DNA from: DATLMR01 sp035634255
Lineage (GTDB): Bacteria; Acidobacteriota; Blastocatellia; UBA7656
Assembly: GCA_035634255.1 (NCBI GenBank)
Contig: DASQDI010000056.1
Span: 9,339 to 73,338, forward strand
Length of the DNA: 64,000 nt
Direction of reading: 5' to 3'
The notes beneath the pieces are model-generated. The model did no database searches. It was not told where the DNA came from and was given only the letters and a program-made list of their open reading frames with translations. Below are positions 41,401-48,047 of this stretch, in pieces (the stretch's first letter is position 1; each line of letters starts with the position of its first letter). Both the position numbers and the translations under genes were made by a program.

Positions 41401-41669
41401 CTGCGGGGAATAGTTGGGCGGCCGCCGGCATGCAAGCAGGGAGTGATTATGCGACAAGTCCGATGAGTTCCATCACTATTAACACGGCTATAAACGTCTG
41501 GCGCAATTTTGACGTGACCGGATTAGTCCAGGGCTGGGTGAATGGGACTACGAATAATGGATTTGTAGTTAGATCCCCGGCAGGAGGTGTGAAGCCTCGT
41601 TTCTATAGCTCTGGTTATTCGGTTGACGCTTCGCTGAGGCCAAAACTATCGGTCAATTACACGAGATAA
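38403..41669 (+). CDS. Secreted beta-helix protein with FN3, duplicated lectin-like and DNRLRE domains
   Basis: Start at the ATG at 38403, eight nt after AAGGAA. The roughly 1088-residue protein has a signal peptide (MLINIRLYLTVGLSSLLFAFLMSPTQSYAA). It then has a DUF1565-like start ('TYYVSPGGNDSNTC'), a right-handed parallel beta-helix to about residue 430 and a fibronectin type III domain (about 500-600). Two homologous modules of about 150 residues follow, each opening CLTAxYPxxQWQN and ending NWNxVADAGSITACN. A C-terminal DNRLRE/CBM96-type domain closes it ('WINLYDPDVNFNGETKLLV', 'SLVRFDLSSIP'). It probably binds or degrades polysaccharide outside the cell. Confidence 0.82.
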   Translation: MLINIRLYLTVGLSSLLFAFLMSPTQSYAATYYVSPGGNDSNTCSQATNSSSPRRTISSALNCLAPGDTLVLRDGTYSGAPNILSNIPNGLPGQEVTIKAEHDGAVIITAGLQMDHTDSYIRVEGLRFHGSSSKTVLGNHIKFFRNEFKDGCSSGNCASMTVGTNDFSDTADILLEDNWFHGIGGRYNLLVYNADRVVVRRAVIRHDGGWTDNGSLNPEAGINFYNSSNCAAQNVIVIDSNESYATWEAAFYSVSNNSPPHGNSNNIWVGCIALVTKGQGLTLDGGNSINSPSIKDCVFWDNAAGGISLGTGPRNSVSIRNVTIGRTFVSNSGWGGGIGFFGSGSATIANAIIKNKIKALDGAAATYYDCFGNVECPAGAGRVTYDPEQNGLEYMPRIEDNSPLKSAGQSGGQIGATLVSRIGASGTLYGETGWDTITGTALWPWPYQERIKAEMCDTVTRGFCGAQSLTKYIWEYLGNPIPPEMNGGGDTSPPTVPAGLTAAAVSASQINLSWTASTDDTGVAGYRVDVSTDPAFGSFVPGYNSKDIGNLTEAAISGLASQTTYYARVKAYDAASNMSGNSTTASATTDASSPGCLTASYPASQWQNRAFTTQSGSFTAEADVTPSASNIDAGLSVSNGPQTAWDGLAATVLFYTDGKIKAINGAGYTAGTIPYVSNTSYHVRMVVNLATHTYSAYVRPAGGSEQVVGTDLAFRATQSSITSLGNWNVVADAGSITACNFTVTPSSGCLTATYPSAQWQNESFAPQSGIFTAEADVTPAAASIDAAWSVSNGPQTTWDGLAATVIFYTDNLIHAINGSSYTPGGIAYTPNQTYHLRMVIDLPRARYSVFVTPPGGSEQLLGSDLAFRTTQASVSTLSNWNLVADAGSITACNMTMALPEQIVFQQGLNGYSGVTDTWINLYDPDVNFNGETKLLVLGTEDIKSLVRFDLSSIPAGARITSATLSLYNYGHENSANGGAVNVHRASKVWVESQATWNVYSAGNSWAAAGMQAGSDYATSPMSSITINTAINVWRNFDVTGLVQGWVNGTTNNGFVVRSPAGGVKPRFYSSGYSVDASLRPKLSVNYTR

Positions 41670-41844
41670 TCTACAGCCTTTTGTTCGCTCTGTCGGTACA
41701 TCGTGGAGAATAGAGGAGACCTATGTCCGCGCGCGTGGCGACTGGAAGTATCTGCACGAGCTGTTGATAAGCAGGTCCACACAGGATCTGGTGCGATATT
41801 TCCGCCCGCCTTCGCTATCCTGCAAACGGGCCTGACTTCAAAGT

Positions 41845-41890
41845 GGAGGTTGTCCGCTATCGCCGCTCCGGTGCATACCCTTGTTATGCC
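41845..41890 (-). other. attC half site after cassette E
   Basis: Minus strand GGCATAACAAGGGTATGCACCGGAGCG (first 20 or so bases at 41890 downward) closely matches the R''-L'' arm of the site at 42902-42996. It is 68 nt past the stop of cassette E. No matching L'-R' arm ending in GTTATGCC is found, so the array is truncated here. Confidence 0.65.
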
Positions 41891-41957
41891 CTGCCTCAGG
41901 ATATAGTCGATGTTTACTCCTTTGCGACCCGGATTGAAATGGCTGCATCTTCTCACA

Positions 41958-42743
41958 TCAACCTTGCGATTCCTGCACTTCGGACGCTGTAGTTGCTGGT
42001 GGAATTATAATCGTCCCCTTGTCCACTCCCGTATTGCCTGTCTTCTGCTGGAAGGCTGAAACTGTTATCTCATATATCTGTGGCTGCCCTGTATCATTCT
42101 CTGGTACAGGCCAATTATTAACAAACTGGCTTGGTATCGCGTATGGCGCGTCTTCATCGTAGTTAAGGGGAAGCTCTATAGAGCCATACTCTCCCTGCCT
42201 GATCACAGCCATCACATCAAATTGCTCAGGGTGCCATGGCGGGTGGCCTTTCCCGATTGGGCAACCGCACATCATTGTTACATTGGCTCTTATCTCGATG
42301 TACTCAGGCGCAGTCTGAGGCAAGTAGTGAGTAGGAGGATTCAATATCTGAACTACCAGGCCAGGCACCTCCAATAGGAATCCGCCTCCTTTCTCCCCAC
42401 CGGTTATATTTTTTCCAGGATAAACCCACTGCGTAAGAGAGACTGTATTAGCAGATTGCTGTGCCGCAAGTGGACCGTAGGCTGTTACCTTGATCAAGCG
42501 CGGCTCACATAAATCGAGCGATATGGTAAAAACAGAGGCTTCGTCAACCGGCAAGACTTCTGAGCGGGTTAGACATATACTCATGAGGTCTTGCTGACCT
42601 GAGCCGCCGCTTGTTGTACCGCGAGCCAGCAACTCACCTGTGTGGACATCATGAATAGTCACGAGCGCCCCACCAATATCATCACCCAGGTACTTGCCAT
42701 CCTTTGCAATTACTCTCACGTCAATCTGTGTTGGTATCCCCAT
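41958..42743 (-). CDS. Cassette E: hypothetical protein, 261 residues
   Basis: No family recognised. The protein has no signal peptide or membrane helix. The N-terminal part ('IDVRVIAKDGKYLGDDIGGALVTIHDVHTGELLARG') resembles a beta-sandwich domain of the transthyretin/carboxypeptidase-regulatory type, and a Cys pair occurs in 'MMCGCPIGKGHPPWHPEQF'. The tail is Thr/Val/Glu-rich. It is the last gene of the cassette array in the direction of cassette reading. Confidence 0.7.
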   Translation of the reverse strand: MGIPTQIDVRVIAKDGKYLGDDIGGALVTIHDVHTGELLARGTTSGGSGQQDLMSICLTRSEVLPVDEASVFTISLDLCEPRLIKVTAYGPLAAQQSANTVSLTQWVYPGKNITGGEKGGGFLLEVPGLVVQILNPPTHYLPQTAPEYIEIRANVTMMCGCPIGKGHPPWHPEQFDVMAVIRQGEYGSIELPLNYDEDAPYAIPSQFVNNWPVPENDTGQPQIYEITVSAFQQKTGNTGVDKGTIIIPPATTASEVQESQG

Positions 42744-42901
42744 GATCGAGCCTCGCTTTCAATGAGTGATCTCTTAACAAAGTATAGTTAAAGCATGCTG
42801 ATTATTAACCTTCGATGCTTGTTTGAAAAGCATTTCTCGGTTTGCGTGGTAGACTCACCGTTTGTCCTGCAATGTCACATTTCGCTCTGGTGTCGATAAA
42901 A

Positions 42902-42996
42902 GGCATAACGTCCCGCATCACCGGCCGCGGCATGCAGTATTGGAGGAATCATACGGAACTCGATTGCCGCGCTCCGGTGCACGCGTTTGTTATGCC
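42902..42996 (-). other. Integron attC site (cassette D)
   Basis: 95 bp with perfect terminal pairing GGCATAAC/GTTATGCC and an inner stem (CACCGG/CCGGTG, CCGCGGCA/TGCCGCG). Minus strand opens GGCATAACAAACGCGTGCAC and ends GATGCGGGACGTTATGCC. It starts 25 nt after the stop of cassette D. Confidence 0.9.
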
Positions 42997-43020
42997 GCTG
43001 GCGTGTCACACTCATTTTGC

Positions 43021-43530
43021 CTACTTCTGCTGGAAAGAAGGCGCTCCAATCAACGTGTTCTGAAAAGAGGCTATCTCCCACCCCCCTACCTCTCTCGTCA
43101 TCACAAGCGTAATCGTCGAGTTGTGCTCCCCCTTGGCCTCACCCTGTTGCCATTTGTTATGGTTGTGTATTTGAACAAGTGCAACATCCGGGCGCAGGAA
43201 CCGAAGCTGCCTAACTTGAAGCGTGATTGTCGAATCCTTGAACACTGTCTTAAACAACTCCCAGTGAGCCTTCTCGATGACGTCGTGCCCTTTGAAAGCG
43301 CGGCCCCCTATCGGGACGCCATCGGCATCTTCAGCAAACGGCTCGGCGAAGAGCGTACCATTTTTAGTGTTCCACCCCTCCTCCATTTTCCTGACGTTCT
43401 CACGGATTGCGGCTTCGTCTTTGGCTCGCTGGGTGGATTTCCGGGAATCTTGAGCAGTAGCCATAAACGAGCAGGCTGCGATGGCAGTCAATGCAACAAG
43501 AGACCGTGTAGAATTTCTTATCATTAGCAT
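43021..43530 (-). CDS. Cassette D: secreted SnoaL/NTF2-like protein
   Basis: The 169-residue protein has a signal peptide (NSTRSLVALTAIAACSFMATAQ). It is followed by a cone-shaped NTF2-like fold of the DUF4440/SgcJ type: 'AAIRENVRKMEEGWNTKNGTLFAEPFAEDADGV' at the start, 'VALVQIHNHNKW' and 'VMTREVGGWEIASFQNT' near the end. Members bind small molecules or act as hydrolases or isomerases; no specific activity is implied. The second ATG (two codons in) could be the real start. Confidence 0.8.
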   Translation of the reverse strand: MLMIRNSTRSLVALTAIAACSFMATAQDSRKSTQRAKDEAAIRENVRKMEEGWNTKNGTLFAEPFAEDADGVPIGGRAFKGHDVIEKAHWELFKTVFKDSTITLQVRQLRFLRPDVALVQIHNHNKWQQGEAKGEHNSTITLVMTREVGGWEIASFQNTLIGAPSFQQK

Positions 43531-43579
43531 TCTTTTTCCTCTACAACTGAGGTATCTAGTTATACATACCGTAGCGGAA

Positions 43580-43688
43580 GCGGCATAACGCCGGAATTGA
43601 CCTGGGCGTCACACAACGCCGAAACCGCGCAAGTTCTCGATGAGAAGCAAGCTAACTCCGCGTCCGGTCGAATGAGTTGTTATGCCGC
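43580..43688 (-). other. Integron attC site (cassette C)
   Basis: 109 bp with 10-bp perfect terminal pairing GCGGCATAAC/GTTATGCCGC and an imperfect inner stem (GACC...GG region). It begins 9 nt after the stop codon of cassette C. Confidence 0.88.
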
Positions 43689-43696
43689 TATAAGAA

Positions 43697-44821
43697 TCAA
43701 CGCCGAAGACCTTTGCTTATATTAGCATTAGCTTCAAGAATGTGTGTGATCTGATCTGCGTCAGGCTCAAGAGACCATTTCCTGTGCTCAAATGTTCCGC
43801 CGAGAATGATTCCGTCTCGACGCGGAAACATATAGAAAGAGCCGCTAAGATAACAATAATCAATCTCCGGCTGCGGCAGCAGGACTTCTAGCTGACCGCG
43901 TACCGGAATTAGCACCGCATCATCGAAGAGTGCCTTTGATCCGAGGCCGGTACAGTTAAAGATAATCGGCTCGGACAACGACGCGATTTGTTCACGGCTC
44001 CGAAATTCCTTCACCATGACTTTCCCTCCGGCAATATAGAAATCGCGCAACAGCGCATTCATGTACACGGGCGGTTCAATCAACATAGTGCTGAATTGTC
44101 TGACGTAAGGAAAGCCAAAGTAACGTTTTGGTTCTCGAAGAATCTTGGTCTCGGGATATAGCTGCGCTCCTTCGGGCGGTTCATGCTCTAACGGCGCAAG
44201 TTCTTGTTGCAATTCGAATGTTTCTACCCAACGAACTCCGTATTGATCGCCGACGAGCTCTTGGAATGCTCTATTTGAAATCCGGCAGGCAAGACGGAAT
44301 TGCTCAAGAAATGCCGTGCTGACCTTTTGCGAGTTATATGAAGAAGCCGGGTACCATAAAGCTCCAGCGACGTTGGATGTGGTATTAGGCGGAAGGTCTT
44401 TCGCATAGATAGTTACAGTGCCTCCGCGTCGTTGAAGAAGCCGTGCCACCGATAATCCCATGACTCCGCTTCCTAAAACGGCGAAGCGGTTCTGTGGGGC
44501 GTCGCGCGTATGCTCAACCGCCAAGGTTGCCGCTCCCCATGATAGTGTGACGCCCGCACCGCCATGCCCGTAATTATGAATGAGGAGTTTCTCGCCCATA
44601 CGCTCTGCTTTAATGACAAATCCTTCCGAACGATACGGTCTTAGTCCGACGACAGTGCGAATGAGTCGGTCTCTCGAAACACTGACGGGAGAGAAGCGGC
44701 GCTTCGGCTCGCGTTCGGCGGCAAAGTAGCGCGGATTCAAACTACCCTTTGCCGAGACGAAGGCGCTCGCTGCCATCGCAGACATGAGGAAACTCCGGCG
44801 GTCTGTTTTATTTCTATCCAT
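43697..44821 (-). CDS. Cassette C: Tat-exported, circularly permuted D-amino-acid-oxidase-like flavoprotein
   Basis: The 374-residue protein has a twin-arginine signal (DRRSFLMSAMAASAFVSA, residues 7-24). The FAD-binding GSGVMG motif is at 117-122. The block normally found at the C-terminus of D-amino-acid oxidases (GLRPYRSEGF and HNYGHGGAGVTLSWG) lies before it at residues 59-96, and the chain ends where that block would normally begin. The rest follows the DAO order ('TSNVAGALWYPAS', 'FNCTGLGSKALF', 'VRGQLEVLLPQPEI', 'PRRDGIILGGTFEHRKW'). The fold is probably intact by circular permutation. It is likely a periplasmic FAD oxidase; the substrate is unknown. Confidence 0.85.
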   Translation of the reverse strand: MDRNKTDRRSFLMSAMAASAFVSAKGSLNPRYFAAEREPKRRFSPVSVSRDRLIRTVVGLRPYRSEGFVIKAERMGEKLLIHNYGHGGAGVTLSWGAATLAVEHTRDAPQNRFAVLGSGVMGLSVARLLQRRGGTVTIYAKDLPPNTTSNVAGALWYPASSYNSQKVSTAFLEQFRLACRISNRAFQELVGDQYGVRWVETFELQQELAPLEHEPPEGAQLYPETKILREPKRYFGFPYVRQFSTMLIEPPVYMNALLRDFYIAGGKVMVKEFRSREQIASLSEPIIFNCTGLGSKALFDDAVLIPVRGQLEVLLPQPEIDYCYLSGSFYMFPRRDGIILGGTFEHRKWSLEPDADQITHILEANANISKGLRR

Positions 44822-44841
44822 AACAATTAGTCTTACTTTGC

Positions 44842-44935
44842 GGCATAACGTCCCGCATCACCCGGCCCGCACGTAAACGTCGATTAAACATGCGAGACGA
44901 GATTGCGGGCTCGGGTGCATGCGCTTGTTAGACGT
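44842..44935 (-). other. Integron attC site (cassette B)
   Basis: Minus strand opens GACGTCTAACAAGCGCATGC and ends GATGCGGGACGTTATGCC, with inner stem CACCCG/CGGGTG and GCCCGC/GCGGGC and a spacer of about 30 nt. It starts 2-5 nt past the stop codon of cassette B. R'' (GTCTAAC) differs from the complement of the local R' (GTTATGC) but matches the 5' end of cassette B at 46111-46120, as expected. Confidence 0.92.
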
Positions 44936-44937
44936 CT

Positions 44938-46038
44938 TCACACTCGTATGTGCCATTTGAATCCTGGATTGCTACTAAGATAGTAAAGGAACTCTATTTT
45001 ATCTCCGCATTCAGCTCTGTTGAAGTCATACAAACACAGGGGGTGAGTTAGCCCTGATTCATACTCTTCCATCACAACCGACTCAAAAACCGTGACGCTC
45101 GTCGACAACATTAATTCTAGTCCATCAGCGACTTGCTCGGGGATATCAATTGCAGCTGCCGGCAAATAAGCCTCTGCAAATAAACTACCCTCACCGCGCA
45201 TCCCGACGACGCCACATGCCTTCTCGGCTGTTAGCTCAAACACCCTACCAAGGTTAATCCTGGCCCTCTCGGCTTGCATGGTCACTAAGGATGAAGCAGG
45301 CTCATTGCAGCTAGTGACCAGTGGCAAGAACTCTTTACGCGGATCGTAAAGACAGGCATTAACAGTTACCTTCTCAGGTATTAAGATGCCGCCCTGACAA
45401 AGCTGTGGAGCGAGGTTGAGTGTGATAGCTACCTGTGGCTCTTTACTCAACGCCTTCTGCATTGTTTCAGTAATAATCATGTGGGGCTTACTATGATGAA
45501 CATAAGACGCGGCGTCGCTCTGAATATAGTCACGCACATAATCATTCAGCCCGAAGGTTTGAAAAACATGTCGTGCGGACTCTAATGATCGGTGGTGCAT
45601 ATCGAGCAGCGTGAACTGTATTTGTTCAGCCCTGAAAAGCGCAGTTAAAGGGATAACCAGAGTTGCAAATGGGCCGCAGCCAGCGTAGAGAATTTCTATT
45701 GGCCCGTTAAGGAATCGTTTTTGTGCCTCCAGTAACGCGGCGTATATACCGCGCAAGAATTTCGATGTCCGTGCAGAATCAATAACACACCGGGCAGCGT
45801 CTATCGGAGAGATGGCTACTCCGGTCGATAGGAGTACGTTAAGCGAATCGGAGAGATGAGTAGAGCCTTCATCTATACCTGAAATAGCCGAGAGTAACGA
45901 ATGAAGCCGCGATACGGCTTGTTCGAGTTCTCTAGGATTGTCTAAGAGCAATAAGTCATCGGTAATTTGTCTTAATTGATACATATTAGAGGGTTGGATG
46001 GAGGACATGTAAAATATACCACCTAGGTCTGTGTCCAT
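44938..46038 (-). CDS. Cassette B: SAM-dependent methyltransferase, PRMT-like
   Basis: The 366-residue protein has a helical N-terminal region (to about 110) and a Rossmann methyltransferase core with motif I 'ILYAGCGPFATLV' (116-128). An acidic end of strand 2 follows ('FTLLDMHHRSLESARHVF'), then 'HMIITETMQKAL' where arginine methyltransferases carry a conserved acidic loop. A C-terminal beta-rich domain fits the barrel of PRMT-like enzymes. The target is unknown. A later start at the Met at residue 11 is possible. It is the largest cassette but one in the array. Confidence 0.7.
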   Translation of the reverse strand: MDTDLGGIFYMSSIQPSNMYQLRQITDDLLLLDNPRELEQAVSRLHSLLSAISGIDEGSTHLSDSLNVLLSTGVAISPIDAARCVIDSARTSKFLRGIYAALLEAQKRFLNGPIEILYAGCGPFATLVIPLTALFRAEQIQFTLLDMHHRSLESARHVFQTFGLNDYVRDYIQSDAASYVHHSKPHMIITETMQKALSKEPQVAITLNLAPQLCQGGILIPEKVTVNACLYDPRKEFLPLVTSCNEPASSLVTMQAERARINLGRVFELTAEKACGVVGMRGEGSLFAEAYLPAAAIDIPEQVADGLELMLSTSVTVFESVVMEEYESGLTHPLCLYDFNRAECGDKIEFLYYLSSNPGFKWHIRV

Positions 46039-46107
46039 AGTAATATGTCACCGGTTATATAACATGGGATGCCTATGCTCGGGTAACTTAAAAGATACGA
46101 GAGCTCT

Positions 46108-46120
46108 GACGTCTAACGCT
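46108..46120 (-). other. Cassette A/B boundary (R' box)
   Basis: Minus strand GTTAGACGTC is the 5' end of cassette B and is complementary to the R'' of its own attC at 44927-44936. The rest of the cassette A attC (expected between 46121 and 46175) is not recognisable. Confidence 0.6.
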
Positions 46121-46175
46121 ACGGTTGACCGGGCGCTCCCCTCATCCTGCCTTAACCCTTCTCCCCATTCGGGCT

Positions 46176-46469
46176 TCACATCCCTATACCCAAGTCGAGT
46201 AACTTCCTTTTGAACCCCTCAGGGGTATTCAGAGTGTGCAGGTGTGTACCATCCGCCCGCCTGTAAGATATTAAGCCGCCTCCGCCGAGGCGAGCCACAA
46301 GGACTGTGTCCCTGGCCGCCGCCACGTTAAATGTCCGAACCTCGACGTCAGCCCCGAGCAGTTCCCGCGGAGACAAGTCGGCGACAGATTCGCCGATGAC
46401 GAACCTACCTGGGCAGTTGCGGATTGGTCTCAGTTGCCATTTTGCCGCGAGCTCATCGAAAGTAATCAT
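46176..46469 (-). CDS. Cassette A: small hypothetical protein, 97 residues
   Basis: A compact alpha/beta protein ('MITFDELAAKWQLRPIRNCPGRFVIG', 'VRTFNVAAARDTVLVARLGGGGLISY', 'LHTLNTPEGFKRKLLDLGI') with no signal peptide. I do not recognise a named family. It is the first gene of the array in cassette orientation, 60 nt after the leading half site. Confidence 0.7.
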   Translation of the reverse strand: MITFDELAAKWQLRPIRNCPGRFVIGESVADLSPRELLGADVEVRTFNVAAARDTVLVARLGGGGLISYRRADGTHLHTLNTPEGFKRKLLDLGIGM

Positions 46470-46503
46470 CTTAAGCTTTGCTCTATTAAAATCTCAGTCT
46501 CTT

Positions 46504-46560
46504 GGTCTAACGAGCCAGTTGCTTGGGCGGTCTAACGCCTCGCATCAGCGGGGCCGCACC
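46504..46560 (-). other. Leading attC half site of the array
   Basis: Minus strand reads GCGGCCCCGCTGATGCGAGG then CGTTAGACC (46536-46529), the L'-R' arm typical of this attC family. A second GTTAGACC lies 25 bp further (46511-46504). No R''-L'' arm is found up to 46620, so the upstream cassette is lost or replaced. Confidence 0.65.
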
Positions 46561-46724
46561 GAAACTTGAATGAACCCTGCCAAGCTCCCACGTGAGTATT
46601 GGTGTAATGCTTCTCAGCGGTAATTTTCTTGGCAAGCAATTCCGTATAAGCATGATTATAGTAATCAATTACGGCGCCTTCTTTATTCCACTCACACCTA
46701 TTCTTCACTTATTATACTTTCAGT

Positions 46725-47660
46725 ATGACCCTACGTGCCTTTTTAATTATCCTCGCACTGCTCTCCAGTACCGCCTGCGCGAGAACCGGGAGCGAGTCAG
46801 CCTTTCAGAACGGCACGGCTAAGTATTCTATGCCGCAGTTGCTAGCCACCCTGGAGGATTCGTCCGTTAAGGAAAGCAGCGGGATAGCTGCGTCCCGCCG
46901 CAACTCAGGCCTGTTCTGGACCCATAACGACAGCGGAGACAAGCCTCTGATCTTCGCTTTTGACTTAATAGGAAAAAGCCACGGTACCTGGCTTGTTTCA
47001 GGAGCTAATGCTTTCGACTGGGAAGACATAGCAATCGGGCCTGGTCCGGTCCCTGGTCAGAGCTACATCTATATTGGCGATATAGGTGATAATCGGGAGC
47101 AACGCAGCGAGATCGTCATCTACCGTGTACCAGAGCCCGCAGTATCTCAGGACTTAGCGACATTCTCGGAGACTAATCCTGCTAATACTGAGCCCGCTGT
47201 GGCAATGAGGCTCGAGTACCCCGACGGTAGATATGATGCTGAAGCGCTACTCGTTCACCCTCATACTGGCGTCATTTATATTCTGACGAAGAGTTATGGC
47301 CCCGGAGCTTTGATCTACAAAGTCCCTGCTGAACTATATACTGACGTCACTACTTTGGAGCGAGTTGGTGAGATAAAGCTCCCCGGCCAGCAGGGCGGCA
47401 TCATTACGGGAGGAGATATTTCGCCTGATGGGAAGATGGTCATTCTGTGCGATTACCAGGCCGCTTATGAGTTCCTCCTACCCGAGCATGACGGTAGCTT
47501 CGACCGGATCTGGGCCGAGGTGCCCACTAAGGTGCAACTGGGTACTCGCAGACAGGGCGAGGCAATCTGCTACAGCCTTGATGGTAATTCCGTACTCGCC
47601 ACGAGCGAGGGCACTCCCTGCCCTATTTTTAGAATCACTGGAATAAATAATAATTTTTAG
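46725..47660 (+). CDS. Lipoprotein with a beta-propeller-like domain
   Basis: The 311-residue protein has a lipoprotein signal with 'LLSSTACA' (Cys about residue 19). It then has repeated propeller-like strands ('GIAASRRNSGLFWTHNDSGDKPLIFAFDL', 'DWEDIAIGPGPVPGQSYIYIGDIGDN', 'DGRYDAEALLVHPHTGVIYILTK', 'GGIITGGDISPDGKMVILCDY'). It is outer-membrane or periplasmic; an esterase-like-phytase type propeller is possible. Its stop codon overlaps the end of an IS110 remnant on the other strand, so the C-terminus may have been altered by that insertion. Confidence 0.75.
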   Translation: MTLRAFLIILALLSSTACARTGSESAFQNGTAKYSMPQLLATLEDSSVKESSGIAASRRNSGLFWTHNDSGDKPLIFAFDLIGKSHGTWLVSGANAFDWEDIAIGPGPVPGQSYIYIGDIGDNREQRSEIVIYRVPEPAVSQDLATFSETNPANTEPAVAMRLEYPDGRYDAEALLVHPHTGVIYILTKSYGPGALIYKVPAELYTDVTTLERVGEIKLPGQQGGIITGGDISPDGKMVILCDYQAAYEFLLPEHDGSFDRIWAEVPTKVQLGTRRQGEAICYSLDGNSVLATSEGTPCPIFRITGINNNF

Positions 47661-47782
47661 ATGCCGTCTTTGAAGCCAAGCAGTTTTTCGTGATGCGGGT
47701 CAAAGGACTCGCCCCGCTTCGACACTCCGTAGGCTATGTGGATCAGCTTGCGCATTGGTCCCCTTCCTATCAGCATCTCGGC
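47657..47782 (-). pseudogene. C-terminal remnant of an IS110-family transposase
   Basis: The minus strand encodes 'AEMLIGRGPMRKLIHIAYGV' followed by 'SKRGESFDPHHEKLLGFKDGI' and a stop. This matches the usual end of IS110/IS116 transposases (MRKLLHIAYGVLKxxxPFDP). A TAG lies immediately upstream, so only about 41 codons survive. Confidence 0.75.
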
Positions 47783-48047
47783 CTATCTCGCATGTACGTG
47801 CCGCTGTGATTGTGCCACCGTTCCCCAAGCTTATGGAGCAGATCTCACATCTGACTTGTTGAAAAAAATCGAATATTTGACAATACTGAAATCTGTCGCT
47901 CGTCAGAGCCATTCGCAGATCGCTCAGAAAACTTTTCAAACAGTTGGTATGCATTTGATAGCGTGCTTTATGAAACATCGTCTGGCTGCAATTCGAAGAT
48001 CGGCGACCGTCACTCTTCTCTAGCTTGTGATTAAGGGAAATGTCTCA

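Larger units (their letters stand above)
41883..46536 (-). mobile_element. Integron gene-cassette array without integrase (CALIN)
   Basis: Five genes in a row on the minus strand (A 46176-46469, B 44938-46038, C 43697-44821, D 43021-43530, E 41958-42743) are separated by attC sites. Each attC lies close behind a stop codon, and the gaps hold no recognisable promoter. The R'' box of each site matches the 5' end of its own cassette: B begins GTTAGACGTC and its site opens GACGTCTAAC; C and D begin GTTATGCCGC and their sites open GCGGCATAAC. This is the expected relation for genuine cassettes. No integron integrase is present in the window. Half sites mark both ends. Confidence 0.85.

Noticed and set aside
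42862..43527. 221-codon plus-strand open frame across the attC site and cassette D
   Set aside because: It runs through an attC and antisense to a gene with a clear signal peptide and NTF2-like fold; a shadow frame.
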